NCBI GenBank assembly: GCA_028994555.1
Contig: JARDVN010000001.1
Location: 2,852,001-2,916,000 of the forward strand
From: Citrobacter amalonaticus
GTDB taxonomy: Bacteria > Pseudomonadota > Gammaproteobacteria > Enterobacterales > Enterobacteriaceae
Direction of reading: 5' to 3'
Length of the DNA stretch: 64,000 nt
A program made the position numbers and the translations under genes. The notes under the pieces are model-generated. The model did not search any database. It saw only the letters and a program-made list of their open reading frames with translations, and had not been told where the DNA came from. This document shows positions 38,518-45,930 of the stretch, in pieces. Position 1 is the first letter of the stretch. Every line of letters begins with the position of its first letter.

Positions 38518-39821
38518 TGAAAAAAAACAAACAGCCAGGCAGGGTGAAAAGCGCTCTGCTTAACTGGCTTGGTGTGCCTATCAGCCTGACTACCGGCACG
38601 TTCTGGGAGGAATGGTTTGGCACCAGCAGCAGCGGAAAGGTGGTCACGGCCGATAAAGCCATCCAGCTATCGGCTGTGTGGGCATGCGTAAGGCTGTTAA
38701 GCGAGTCTATTTCAACCCTTCCGCTGAAAATATACGTTCGACAGCCTGACGGTTCGCGCAAAGCCGCAACCGATCATCCTGCCTATTCGATACTGTGCCG
38801 CCGCCCCAATTCAGAAATGACACCATCACGCTTTATGTTGATGGTGGTCGCCAGTATTTGCCTGCGCGGGAACGCCTTCATTGAGAAGAAATTCATCGCA
38901 AACCGCCTGGTTTCGCTGGTGCCTTTACTGCCGCAGAACATGGTGGTTAAACGTCTCACTACCGGGGCGCTGGAATACAAATACACTGAAAACGGAAACG
39001 AGCGCGTCATTCCGGTCAAAAACATCATGCACATTCGCGGGTTCGGTCTGGACGGTGTTTGCGGCATGATGCCGATGAAGACTGGCCGGGATGTGATCGG
39101 TTCAGCAATGGCCGTTGAAGAGTCCGCGGCGAAGATATTCGAACAGGGCCTGCAGAGTTCAGGATTCCTCTCTTCTGATAAAGCTCTGGATGATACTCAA
39201 CGTGAAAAACTTCGCGGTTACATGGCGGCGTTTACCGGTTCGAAAAACGCCGGGAAAATCATGGTTCTTGAGGGTGGTTTGACGTACCAGGGCGTGACCA
39301 TGAACCCGGAAGATGCTCAGATGCTCGAAAGCCGCGCATTTAGCATTGAGGAGATCTGCCGCTGGTTTCGCGTGCCGCCTTTCATGGTTGGTCACACCAC
39401 GAAACAAAGCAGCTGGGCATCCAGCCTGGAAGGTATGAACCTGCAGTTTCTGACTCATACACTTCGACCGCTGCTGGTGAATATTGAGCAGGAAATTAGC
39501 CGGTGCTTACTCGACAGCGATGACGAAGTGTTTGCAGAATTCTCTGTTGAAGGTCTGCTGCGAGCCGATAGTGCCGGTCGCGCGGCATACTATACCAGCG
39601 CGCTTCAGAATGGCTGGATGTCCCGTAATGACGTTCGTCGTCTTGAGAACATGCCGCCGATTGAAGGGGGCGATATTTACACCGTTCAGCTCAACCTGAC
39701 GCAACTGAAAAATCTCGAAAGCAGCAACCCTGCTGTTCAGGCACTGGCCCTGCGAGAGCTGCATAACCACGTATTCCCCGATATTTCCTTTGAACAATCT
39801 CCGCTGAAACAGGCCGCTTAG
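38517..39821 (+). CDS. HK97-family portal protein
   Basis: The 434-residue portal forms the dodecameric DNA channel at the head vertex. It starts MKKNKQPGRVKSALLNWLGV and has SAVWACVRLLSESISTLPLK, HPAYSILCRRPNSEMTPSRF and YQGVTMNPEDAQMLESRAFS, typical of the HK97 gp3 family. Its start overlaps the terminase stop as ATGA-type coupling. Confidence 0.94.
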   Translation: MKKNKQPGRVKSALLNWLGVPISLTTGTFWEEWFGTSSSGKVVTADKAIQLSAVWACVRLLSESISTLPLKIYVRQPDGSRKAATDHPAYSILCRRPNSEMTPSRFMLMVVASICLRGNAFIEKKFIANRLVSLVPLLPQNMVVKRLTTGALEYKYTENGNERVIPVKNIMHIRGFGLDGVCGMMPMKTGRDVIGSAMAVEESAAKIFEQGLQSSGFLSSDKALDDTQREKLRGYMAAFTGSKNAGKIMVLEGGLTYQGVTMNPEDAQMLESRAFSIEEICRWFRVPPFMVGHTTKQSSWASSLEGMNLQFLTHTLRPLLVNIEQEISRCLLDSDDEVFAEFSVEGLLRADSAGRAAYYTSALQNGWMSRNDVRRLENMPPIEGGDIYTVQLNLTQLKNLESSNPAVQALALRELHNHVFPDISFEQSPLKQAA

Positions 39822-39834
39822 GAGCACTTTCCTG

Positions 39835-40683
39835 ATGAGCAAAAAACAACTTCCGGTAGCACCGGCGGGTCGCCCCTGCGCGCGCGTTACCTGTGAAACA
39901 TTACCGTCCGCACTGGACCGCTGGGACGGCGGGATCAAAGCGGCGGCCACCGACGATAACAGCATTTCTGTTTTTGATGTTATCGGGCAGGACTACTGGG
40001 GCGAAGGGGTAACAGCTAAACGTATTGCCGGTGCGCTTCGGGCGATGAACGGCGCCGACGTCACGGTGAATATCAACTCACCGGGCGGCGACATGTTCGA
40101 AGGTCTGGCTATTTATAACCTGCTCCGCGAATACGAAGGCCGTGTAACGGTGAAGGTGCTGGGCATTGCCGCCAGCGCCGCCTCGATAATTGCGATGGCC
40201 GGGGATGATATTCAGATTGGCCGCGGTGCCTTCCTGATGATCCATAACTGCTGGGTATATGCGATGGGAAACCGCCATGATTTTGCAGAACTGGCACAGT
40301 CACTGGAACCCTTCGATACCGCTATGGCTGACATCTACGCGGCGCGCTCCGGCCTTGATATGGCCGCTGTGCAGAAGCTGATGGACGCGGAAAGCTATAT
40401 CGGTGGCAGTGATGCTGTGGCGAAGGGACTGGCAGACAGCCTGCTTTCTGCTGATGCGGTCAGCGACGGCGACGAATCGCCTGCTGCCGCGCTTCGCAAA
40501 CTTGATGCATTGCTGGCCAAGACCAACACACCGCGCTCTGAGCGCAGAAAACTCATTAAAGCCTTATCCGGTGGCATGCCTGGCGCTGTCACCACCAACG
40601 ACGGTACGCCGGGCGCTGCCGAAGACATCAAACCTGAAACCATCAATTCACTTGAAATCGCCCTGGCGGCGTTAGTCAAATAA
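39835..40683 (+). CDS. ClpP-type (S14) prohead maturation protease
   Basis: The 282-residue protease has the ClpP fold: NINSPGGDMFEGLAIYNLLR (about 82), GIAASAASIIAMAGD (about 112) holding the catalytic Ser, and FLMIHNCWVYAMGN (about 136) holding the His. It should cleave the capsid delta domain during prohead maturation. GGAG lies upstream of ATG 39835, and the major capsid gene follows. Confidence 0.93.
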   Translation: MSKKQLPVAPAGRPCARVTCETLPSALDRWDGGIKAAATDDNSISVFDVIGQDYWGEGVTAKRIAGALRAMNGADVTVNINSPGGDMFEGLAIYNLLREYEGRVTVKVLGIAASAASIIAMAGDDIQIGRGAFLMIHNCWVYAMGNRHDFAELAQSLEPFDTAMADIYAARSGLDMAAVQKLMDAESYIGGSDAVAKGLADSLLSADAVSDGDESPAAALRKLDALLAKTNTPRSERRKLIKALSGGMPGAVTTNDGTPGAAEDIKPETINSLEIALAALVK

Positions 40684-40692
40684 GGACCCTTT

Positions 40693-41904
40693 ATGTCTGA
40701 AGTAAACGATATTCTGAAAAAAGTCACGGCCAGCATTGAAGAGGCAACCGGCAAGTTCAACGCGAAAGCAGAAGACGCGCTCAAAGAGGCGCAGAAGTCC
40801 GGCAAGCTGTCTGAAGAAACAAAGGCAGCCGTCGATAAAATGGCTTCTGAGTTTAACGCCCTGCGCGAAGCAGAAAAAACGCTGAAGGCAGCCATGGGCG
40901 AACTGGAGCAACATGTTGCCCAGATGCCGCTGGCAAACGCGAAGCATGTTGTGGAGTCAATCGGCCAGCAGGTGATCTCTGCTGAAGCGCTGAAAACCTT
41001 TGCTGCTGGTGTTGAAGGTGGCAAACGTATCAGCATCCCGGTGAAGGCTGCCCTGACTTCGGTGGATGTGCCTGATGGTGTTGTGGAGCCACAACGCCTG
41101 CCGGGTATTGATACGGCTCCGAAACAGCGCCTGTTTATCCGCGATCTGATTGCTCCAGGTCGTACTTCCTCCTCTGCTATCTTCTGGGTGCAGCAGACGG
41201 GCTTTACCAATAACGCGAAAGTGGTTCCTGAAAACACGCAGAAACCATACAGCGAAATTGAGTTTACGCCGAAAATCACTGGTGTCAGCACCATTGCCCA
41301 CTTGTTCAAAGCCTCTAAGCAGATCCTGGATGACTTCGCACAGCTGCAGTCCACCGTTGATGCCGAAATGCGCTACGGGCTGAAGTACGCAGAAGAGCAG
41401 GAAATTCTCTTCGGTGATGGTACCGGCGTGCATCTGCATGGCATCGTTCCTCAGGCGTCAGCGTTTGATCCAGCGTTCACTGTTGAACAGCAGAGCGGTA
41501 TTGACGATCTGCGTCTGGCAATGCTGCAGGTGCAGCTGGCGCGCTTCCCGGCTTCCGGTCATGTCCTTCATTTCATTGACTGGGCGCGGATCGAACTGAC
41601 AAAAGACAGCCTGGGCCGCTACATTCTGGCTAACCCTGCGGCGCTGACTGGACCGACTCTGTGGGGCCTGCCGGTTGTTGCCACCGAAGCAGCAGCATTC
41701 CAGGGTAAATTCCTGACCGGTGCTTTCAACGCAGGCGCGCAAATCTTCGACCGCGAAGATGCGAACGTGGTGATCTCCACGGAGAACGCCGACGACTTCG
41801 AAAAAAACATGCTCACCATCCGTTGCGAGGAACGTCTGGCGCTGGCCGTCAAACGCCCTGAGGCATTTGTATACGGTGCATTCCGCACTGGCGCTGGTAG
41901 CTGA
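40693..41904 (+). CDS. HK97-type major capsid protein
   Basis: The 403-residue precursor has a coiled-coil N-terminal delta/scaffold domain (residues 1-110: KKVTASIEEATGKFNAKAED, LREAEKTLKAAMGELEQHVA) and an HK97-fold body with FWVQQTGFTNNAKVVPENTQ, KASKQILDDFAQLQSTVDAE and LFGDGTGVHLHGIVPQA. The probable maturation site is before the segment beginning RISIPVKAALTS. The C-terminal end is CEERLALAVKRPEAFVYG, family-typical. Confidence 0.95.
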   Translation: MSEVNDILKKVTASIEEATGKFNAKAEDALKEAQKSGKLSEETKAAVDKMASEFNALREAEKTLKAAMGELEQHVAQMPLANAKHVVESIGQQVISAEALKTFAAGVEGGKRISIPVKAALTSVDVPDGVVEPQRLPGIDTAPKQRLFIRDLIAPGRTSSSAIFWVQQTGFTNNAKVVPENTQKPYSEIEFTPKITGVSTIAHLFKASKQILDDFAQLQSTVDAEMRYGLKYAEEQEILFGDGTGVHLHGIVPQASAFDPAFTVEQQSGIDDLRLAMLQVQLARFPASGHVLHFIDWARIELTKDSLGRYILANPAALTGPTLWGLPVVATEAAAFQGKFLTGAFNAGAQIFDREDANVVISTENADDFEKNMLTIRCEERLALAVKRPEAFVYGAFRTGAGS

Positions 41905-41910
41905 TGAAAT

Positions 41911-41931
41911 AGCGGCCTTCGGGCCGCTTTT
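41911..41931 (+). terminator. UUCG-capped hairpin after the capsid gene
   Basis: Stem agcggcc (41911-41917) pairs with ggccgct (41922-41928) around ttcg, a very stable tetraloop, followed by tttta. Inside the late operon it may trim expression of downstream genes relative to the capsid. Confidence 0.65.
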
Positions 41932-41943
41932 ACAGGTGGGAAA

Positions 41944-42240
41944 ATGAAACTGATTGCACTTAAACCGATTTATTTCGGCGGTACCGTCGTTACTGAGGGG
42001 CTTCCGCTAGAAACTCTGGAACAGCACGGTCGCGAGCTCATCAAAAAAGGCTATGCGATGCTCGATGAATCAGAATATCCTGCAGAGCAGGAACAGCAGC
42101 AGGAACAGCAGCAGGAACAGCAGCAGGAACAGCAGCAGGAACAGCAGCAGGAACAGCAGCAGGAACAGCAGCAGGAACAGCAGCAGGAACAGCAGCAGGA
42201 ACAGCCGGAAGTAAAAGCGGACAAGAAGGCGAAAAAATAA
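41944..42240 (+). CDS. capsid-adjacent protein with (QQQE) tandem repeats
   Basis: The 98-residue protein begins with a folded-looking segment (MKLIALKPIYFGGTVVTEGL, ETLEQHGRELIKKGYAML) common in phage proteins encoded after capsids. A Gln/Glu repeat tract of about 40 residues follows and then a basic end (VKADKKAKK). The repeat is encoded by nine full 12-bp units. The family name DUF7210 comes to mind but is not verified. The function is unknown. Confidence 0.7.
   Translation: MKLIALKPIYFGGTVVTEGLPLETLEQHGRELIKKGYAMLDESEYPAEQEQQQEQQQEQQQEQQQEQQQEQQQEQQQEQQQEQQQEQPEVKADKKAKK
42091..42204 (+). repeat. 12-bp tandem repeat, nine and a half units
   Basis: The unit gaacagcagcag repeats perfectly from 42091 to 42198, nine full copies, followed by a half unit (gaacag, 42199-42204). 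It encodes Glu-Gln-Gln-Gln in frame. Each unit is a multiple of three, so copy-number change would keep the frame. Confidence 0.95.
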
Positions 42241-42566
42241 TGGTCGATCTTGATGTGGTGAAACAGCACTGCCGCATTGATTCCGACTTTACCGGCGATG
42301 ATGCTCTGCTGAATTTATACACAGGAGCGGCGGCGCGGCATGTCCAGACATGGACACGGCGAACGCTCTATGAAAATGAAAACAGCCCTGGCTACGCAGA
42401 GGATGAAGATTCAATTCTGCCTGATGATGATGTGAAAGCGGCCATGCTACTGCTAATTGGTCACTGGTATGCAAATCGCGAAACGGTTTCCGTTGGTCAG
42501 ACCGTGGCAGAAGTTCCTTTTGCTGTTGAGGCATTGTTGCAACCTTACCGTATCTATGGGGTGTAA
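42240..42566 (+). CDS. head-tail connector protein, HK97 gp6-like
   Basis: The 108-residue protein (MVDLDVVKQHCRIDSDFTGD) has the gp6/DNA-packaging connector pattern: DDALLNLYTGAAARHVQTWT, then DDVKAAMLLLIGHWYANRET and FAVEALLQPYRIYGV. It forms a ring beneath the portal. It starts at the stop of the repeat protein with a one-base overlap. Confidence 0.88.
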   Translation: MVDLDVVKQHCRIDSDFTGDDALLNLYTGAAARHVQTWTRRTLYENENSPGYAEDEDSILPDDDVKAAMLLLIGHWYANRETVSVGQTVAEVPFAVEALLQPYRIYGV

Positions 42567-42568
42567 AC

Positions 42569-42724
42569 ATGTCCTGCTCAGGATGCGCGCAGCGGCGCGA
42601 GTGGGTAAAAAAGTGGGCGAGAATTGCTTATGAACGAGCAACTGGTAAACGAACTGATAGTGGCATTGCGGGAACAGACCGCAGCACAGAAAGAACAGAC
42701 GGAAGCGATAAACCGTCTGGCTGA
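42569..42724 (+). CDS. small Cys-containing phage protein
   Basis: The 51-residue frame starts MSCSGCAQRREWVKKWARIA right after the connector stop (2-bp gap) and overlaps the next gene in another frame. The CSGC N-terminus and basic helix are shared, from memory, with small proteins at this position in other HK97-like phages. The function is unknown. Confidence 0.5.
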   Translation: MSCSGCAQRREWVKKWARIAYERATGKRTDSGIAGTDRSTERTDGSDKPSG

Positions 42725-42843
42725 ATCAAACGTAGCTTTATGCGACGTCATTATTCAGACGATGGCTGATGAAGACAGAGTTGATATTACTACCGTTAGC
42801 GATATCACTCCGCAATATCTCAGCCAAAAAACTCGGGGGGTAA
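42630..42843 (+). CDS. small coiled-coil phage protein, frame affected by a G run
   Basis: The protein starts MNEQLVNELIVALREQTAAQ and is helical (KEQTEAINRLAESNVALCDV). As written the frame runs to 42875 and overlaps the head-closure gene. With five rather than six G at 42835-42840 it ends TRG-stop at 42843, one base before the next ATG, giving 70 residues. That spacing supports the correction. The function is unknown. Confidence 0.55.
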
Positions 42844-42844
42844 C

Positions 42845-43168
42845 ATGCAAGCTGGGAAATTACGGCATCTGGTAACGATACAGGAACCGGTAAAGATTCA
42901 GAATCCTGAAACCGGTTCGGTCAATAACACCTGGCGGGATGTTGCGAGTGTCTGGGCCGAAGTTTCCCCATTGTCAGCGCGTGAATTTATTGCTGCGCAG
43001 GCTTCCCAGGGTGAAATAACCACCCGTATTGTTATTCGCTACCGTGCCGGGGTTACCAGAAAACACCGCATCTTGTTTCGTGGTGCTGTGTATAACATCC
43101 ATGGCGTTCTACCCGATCCAAAAAGCGGACGTGAATACCTGACGCTTCCCTGTTCTGAGGGGGGTTAA
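42845..43168 (+). CDS. phage head-tail adaptor (head closure) protein
   Basis: The 107-residue protein (MQAGKLRHLVTIQEPVKIQN) matches the SPP1 gp16/HK97 gp9-like head-closure family: WRDVASVWAEVSPLSAREFI, HRILFRGAVYNIHGVLPDPK, REYLTLPC. Its end lies in a run of six G (43159-43164). If that is also an overcall, the true C-terminus would be SEGVNDG and the stop would overlap ATG 43171 of the next gene. Confidence 0.88.
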   Translation: MQAGKLRHLVTIQEPVKIQNPETGSVNNTWRDVASVWAEVSPLSAREFIAAQASQGEITTRIVIRYRAGVTRKHRILFRGAVYNIHGVLPDPKSGREYLTLPCSEGG

Positions 43169-43711
43169 TGATGGCTGATAGTGTTGAGGTGAGTCTTACC
43201 GGGATTGAATCACTTCTCGGGAAAATGGATGCTGTATCAGAAGTCACCCGTAATAAAGCCGGTCGGTTTGCATTGCGTAAGGCGGCAAACATTATAAGGG
43301 ACCGGGCCAGAAGCAACGCGTCACGGGTTGATGATCCTCTGACTAAAGAAGCGATCCACAAAAATATCGTCGCCAGCTTCAGCAGCAAGCAATTTCGCAG
43401 GACTGGTGATCTGGCATTCCGTGTCGGGGTAATGGGCGGTGCCAGGCAGTATGCAAATACAAAGGTAAACGTCAGAAAAGGCAGAGCCGGTAGGACATAC
43501 AAGACAGCAGGCGATAAAGGGAATCCGGGTGGTGATACCTGGTACTGGCGTTTTCTGGAATTCGGAACTGAACACGCTGCGGCAAAGCCTGTACTGAGAC
43601 CTGCCATGAATGGCGTTGATAATGCGGTTATCAGTGTTTTCGCTGAGGAAATGGAAAAGGCTATTGATCGTGCCGTTCGTCAGGCTACCAAAAAAAGGAA
43701 CAACAGCATGA
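43168..43711 (+). CDS. HK97 gp10-like tail-completion protein, frame affected by an A run
   Basis: The protein starts MMADSVEVSLTGIESLLGKM and carries the gp10-family pattern: FALRKAANIIRDRARSNASR, GDTWYWRFLEFGTEHAAAKP, VLRPAMNG. As written the frame runs on into the next gene and makes a 301-residue fusion. With six rather than seven A at 43690-43696 it ends KKGTTA-stop at 43711, overlapping the next ATG as ATGA and giving about 180 residues. Two separate genes are the family norm. Confidence 0.82.
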
Positions 43712-44073
43712 TTGCGCCAGTTTTTGCCGTCTGCTCGGCGGACCTGAAAGTAAAGGAGTTGCTGGGCGATGATCCGGTTAGACTTTATCCGTTTGGTATG
43801 CATGATGATGACCTGGTGTATCCATACGCAGTCTGGCAAAACATTGATGGTGAGCCAGAAAACTACCTGAAACAGAATCCTGATATTGACCGTTATTCCA
43901 TCCAGGTGGATGTGTATGGGGACACTGACGACGACGCTATTGCTGTGGCACGAGCGCTGCGCGATGCCATTCAGAGTAAGGCCAATATAACCCGCTGGAA
44001 CGCTCAGGGGCGGGACCCATCAACCCTCAAATACCGTTATTCATTCGACGTTGACTGGCTGGTCAACCGATAA
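43708..44073 (+). CDS. DUF3168 tail-completion protein (HK97 gp11-like)
   Basis: The 121-residue protein starts [20 protein letters not shown] and contains [20 protein letters not shown] and [20 protein letters not shown], typical of the DUF3168/gpU-like terminator family. Its ATG overlaps the gp10-like stop once the upstream A-run is corrected. A terminator-like hairpin follows. Confidence 0.85.
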   Translation: MIAPVFAVCSADLKVKELLGDDPVRLYPFGMHDDDLVYPYAVWQNIDGEPENYLKQNPDIDRYSIQVDVYGDTDDDAIAVARALRDAIQSKANITRWNAQGRDPSTLKYRYSFDVDWLVNR

Positions 44074-44092
44074 CTCAAACCACTCACATCAC

Positions 44093-44116
44093 ACCGGCTA
44101 TAAGCCGGTTTTTTTT
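44093..44116 (+). terminator. intra-operon hairpin before the tail tube gene
   Basis: Stem accggct (44093-44099) pairs with agccggt (44103-44109), followed by a long T-run. It looks like an intrinsic terminator but lies inside the late operon, where Q-modified polymerase should read through. Confidence 0.7.
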
Positions 44117-44132
44117 ATATCCGGAGATGACT

Positions 44133-44631
44133 ATGTCAGTAGTGACTCAAGGCACTCAACTTTTTGTGCTCGCGAATGGTGTCGTGAGCGAAATCGAATG
44201 TATCACGGCATTTTCACCAGGAGGAAGCCCGGCAGATCAGATCGACGATACCTGTCTGAGTGAACGAAACACCCGAAAATATAAAAAAGGGACTACGTAC
44301 ACCTGGGCAGGCTACAGCCACACTCAATGCCGATCCTCAGAACGCCAGCCACCTCATGCTCAGCAATATGGCTGAGTCTAACGACCAGACTGACGTAACG
44401 TTTGCGATCGGCTGGTCTGATGGTGAATCTGAACCGACTATTGCAACGGAAAGTGATACGGATGCGGTCGACGGCCTGTCCCTGCCATCTGACCGAACCT
44501 GGTATGTTTTCAAAGGTTACGTTTCCGACTTCCCGTTTGACTTCCAGGGGAATACCGTCGTGCAGACATCCGCAACTATCCAGCGATCCGGTCAGGGTGC
44601 ATGGAAACCGAAAGAGCAGCCAGGTAGTTGA
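44133..44631 (+). CDS. major tail tube protein, frameshifted in this sequence
   Basis: The protein starts [20 protein letters not shown], with CGGAG 7 nt upstream of ATG 44133. The frame breaks at six A before GGG (44283-44288) after TRKYKK; five A continue [20 protein letters not shown] and the rest ([31 protein letters not shown]). The corrected product is 165 residues, a typical siphovirus tail tube subunit. It precedes the tail chaperones. Confidence 0.85.
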
Positions 44632-44684
44632 TCCAATGCGGGGGTAAACCCCGCCAGGCCAGGCAGAATTAACGGAAAAAATAA

Positions 44685-45065
44685 ATGAAACTGACTCTCG
44701 ATACGCTTAAACAGAATGGTGCTTTCACCGGGCGCCCTGTTGAAAAAGAAATTAAGTGGAAAGACCAGAAAGGCAATGAGCATATTGCTACTACTTACGT
44801 GCGGCCGATGGGTTACCACACCGCAACTTCGGATGTTCTGGCAAGTCTCGGAAAAGTAGATGGCGTGGCAGGTCGCATCGCTGCATCAATCTGTGATGAA
44901 AACGGGCATCAGGTATTTACCGTGGCTGACGTAACCGGCGAGGCTGACCCGGAGCGGGGCGCACTGGATGGCAATCTGACAGTTGCGCTCCTTATCGCCA
45001 TTCAGGAAGTTAACGATCTGGGAAAGACGGACTCAGCACAGAAGACGAAATCTGGTGCGAATTAG
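44685..45065 (+). CDS. tail assembly chaperone, G-like
   Basis: The 126-residue G-type chaperone (MKLTLDTLKQNGAFTGRPVE) helps polymerise the tail tube around the tape measure. It ends KTKSGAN in the zero frame. At 45020-45026 it contains GGGAAAG in the frame G-GGA-AAG, identical to the lambda G-T slippery site, so a fraction of ribosomes should shift -1 into the T-like frame. Confidence 0.88.
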   Translation: MKLTLDTLKQNGAFTGRPVEKEIKWKDQKGNEHIATTYVRPMGYHTATSDVLASLGKVDGVAGRIAASICDENGHQVFTVADVTGEADPERGALDGNLTVALLIAIQEVNDLGKTDSAQKTKSGAN

Positions 45066-45353
45066 TTCTCAACGGGATCGGGGGGTTGCACTATAGCGGA
45101 GGCGAGGGAGCGCCTGAGCTTCCTCGAGTTTCAGCAGTGGGTTCAGTACCGTCAGAAGTACGGAAGCCTAAACCCTATGATGAGGACAGAATGGGGGGCT
45201 GCTCTTGTTTCTTCTGTGCTGGCAAATGTTAACCGCAGTAAAAACACGCCACCTTTTCGGGTAGCAGACTTCGCACCGCATATTGCAGCAGCAGAGCGTG
45301 AGGCGGCAAATCAGCCGATCAGCCTTCAGGAAGCGATGAGGGCTTGGGGATAG
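44685..45353 (+). CDS. G-T tail assembly fusion by programmed -1 frameshift
   Basis: After GGGAAAG (45020-45026) the -1 frame reads DGLSTEDEIWCELVLNGIGG. A second break, at six G (45080-45085), is an apparent overcall; five G continue CTIAEARERLSFLEFQQWVQ, NPMMRTEWGAALVSSVLANV and AEREAANQPISLQEAMRAWG to the stop at 45351-45353. These are the T-domain sequences expected in HK97-like phages. The fusion contacts the tape measure and tube. Confidence 0.78.
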
Positions 45354-45361
45354 CGTTTATT

Positions 45362-45389
45362 TTGTTATATCTCAGAACCCTGCTAATCT
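45362..45389 (+). promoter_or_regulatory. candidate own promoter of the 45420 gene
   Basis: TTGTTA (45362-45367) and TAATCT (45384-45389) are 16 bp apart, just after the T-domain stop and 30 bp before the next ATG. A private promoter is usual for lysogeny-expressed cargo genes. Confidence 0.5.
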
Positions 45390-45419
45390 TTCGCCGAAAA
45401 GGCACACAGGGGTTATGTG

Positions 45420-45888
45420 ATGAAAAATGCAGGTTGGGTATTATCATTATTAGGTGTTTTGATCGCGGTCTATGCATTCTTTTTTTATGGATGTGAGTGT
45501 AGCGCTTCCTGACGGTACTAGAGTTAACAACATCGGGCTGTTATCGCTTCAACAAAATTTGATTATAGTATCCGCTGTTTTATTTATTGGCGGTGTCATT
45601 GTTGGTGCAATAACAGGAAGAAAGAAATTACCAGATATTAAATACAAAGAGCCTAACGAGTTTGTGACCGATTCATTCTTAATTTTGAATGGCGGAGAAA
45701 GAGTTTTAAATAAAGCAGCGATTGATGAATTTTCAATTGTTCTTTTGAAGAAATACGGGCGCAGTAGTATCTCTGACATCATGCTAATAAACGGCCCTTA
45801 TATAGATAAGGTGGTGAATTCTCTTCCCGATGATTTTAAAAAAGAATTTCGAAGAGAACTCACTGAAAGGTTAAAAAGTAATAGTTAA
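45420..45888 (+). CDS. membrane-anchored cargo protein, frameshifted in this sequence
   Basis: The protein starts MKNAGWVLSLLGVLIAVYAF. The frame breaks at seven T (45480-45486); six T continue FMDVSVALPDGTRVNNIGLL and give 155 residues. It has two membrane segments (about 5-23 and 45-65: LIIVSAVLFIGGVIVGAITG) and a charged C-terminal domain (ISDIMLINGPYIDKVVNSLP). The gene is AT-rich, has its own candidate promoter and terminator, and interrupts the conserved chaperone/tape-measure order. A superinfection-exclusion-type role is possible but is inferred only from architecture. Confidence 0.65.
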
Positions 45889-45892
45889 TAAT

Positions 45893-45915
45893 AACCCGCC
45901 AAGGCGGGTTTTATT
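45893..45915 (+). terminator. terminator of the membrane cargo gene
   Basis: Stem aacccgcc (45893-45900) pairs with ggcgggtt (45903-45910), followed by a T-rich stretch. Two loop bases are unpaired, so the stem likely opens slightly at the top. Confidence 0.75.
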
Positions 45916-45930
45916 TTGTCTGGAGTTCAT

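Noticed and set aside
40395..41354. 319-codon minus-strand open frame across the protease and capsid genes
   Set aside because: Antisense to two clear structural genes in the late operon; low-complexity Ser/Ala composition.
42091..42204. Repeat array considered as a CRISPR
   Set aside because: Units are contiguous 12-mers without spacers and encode protein in frame; no cas genes are nearby.
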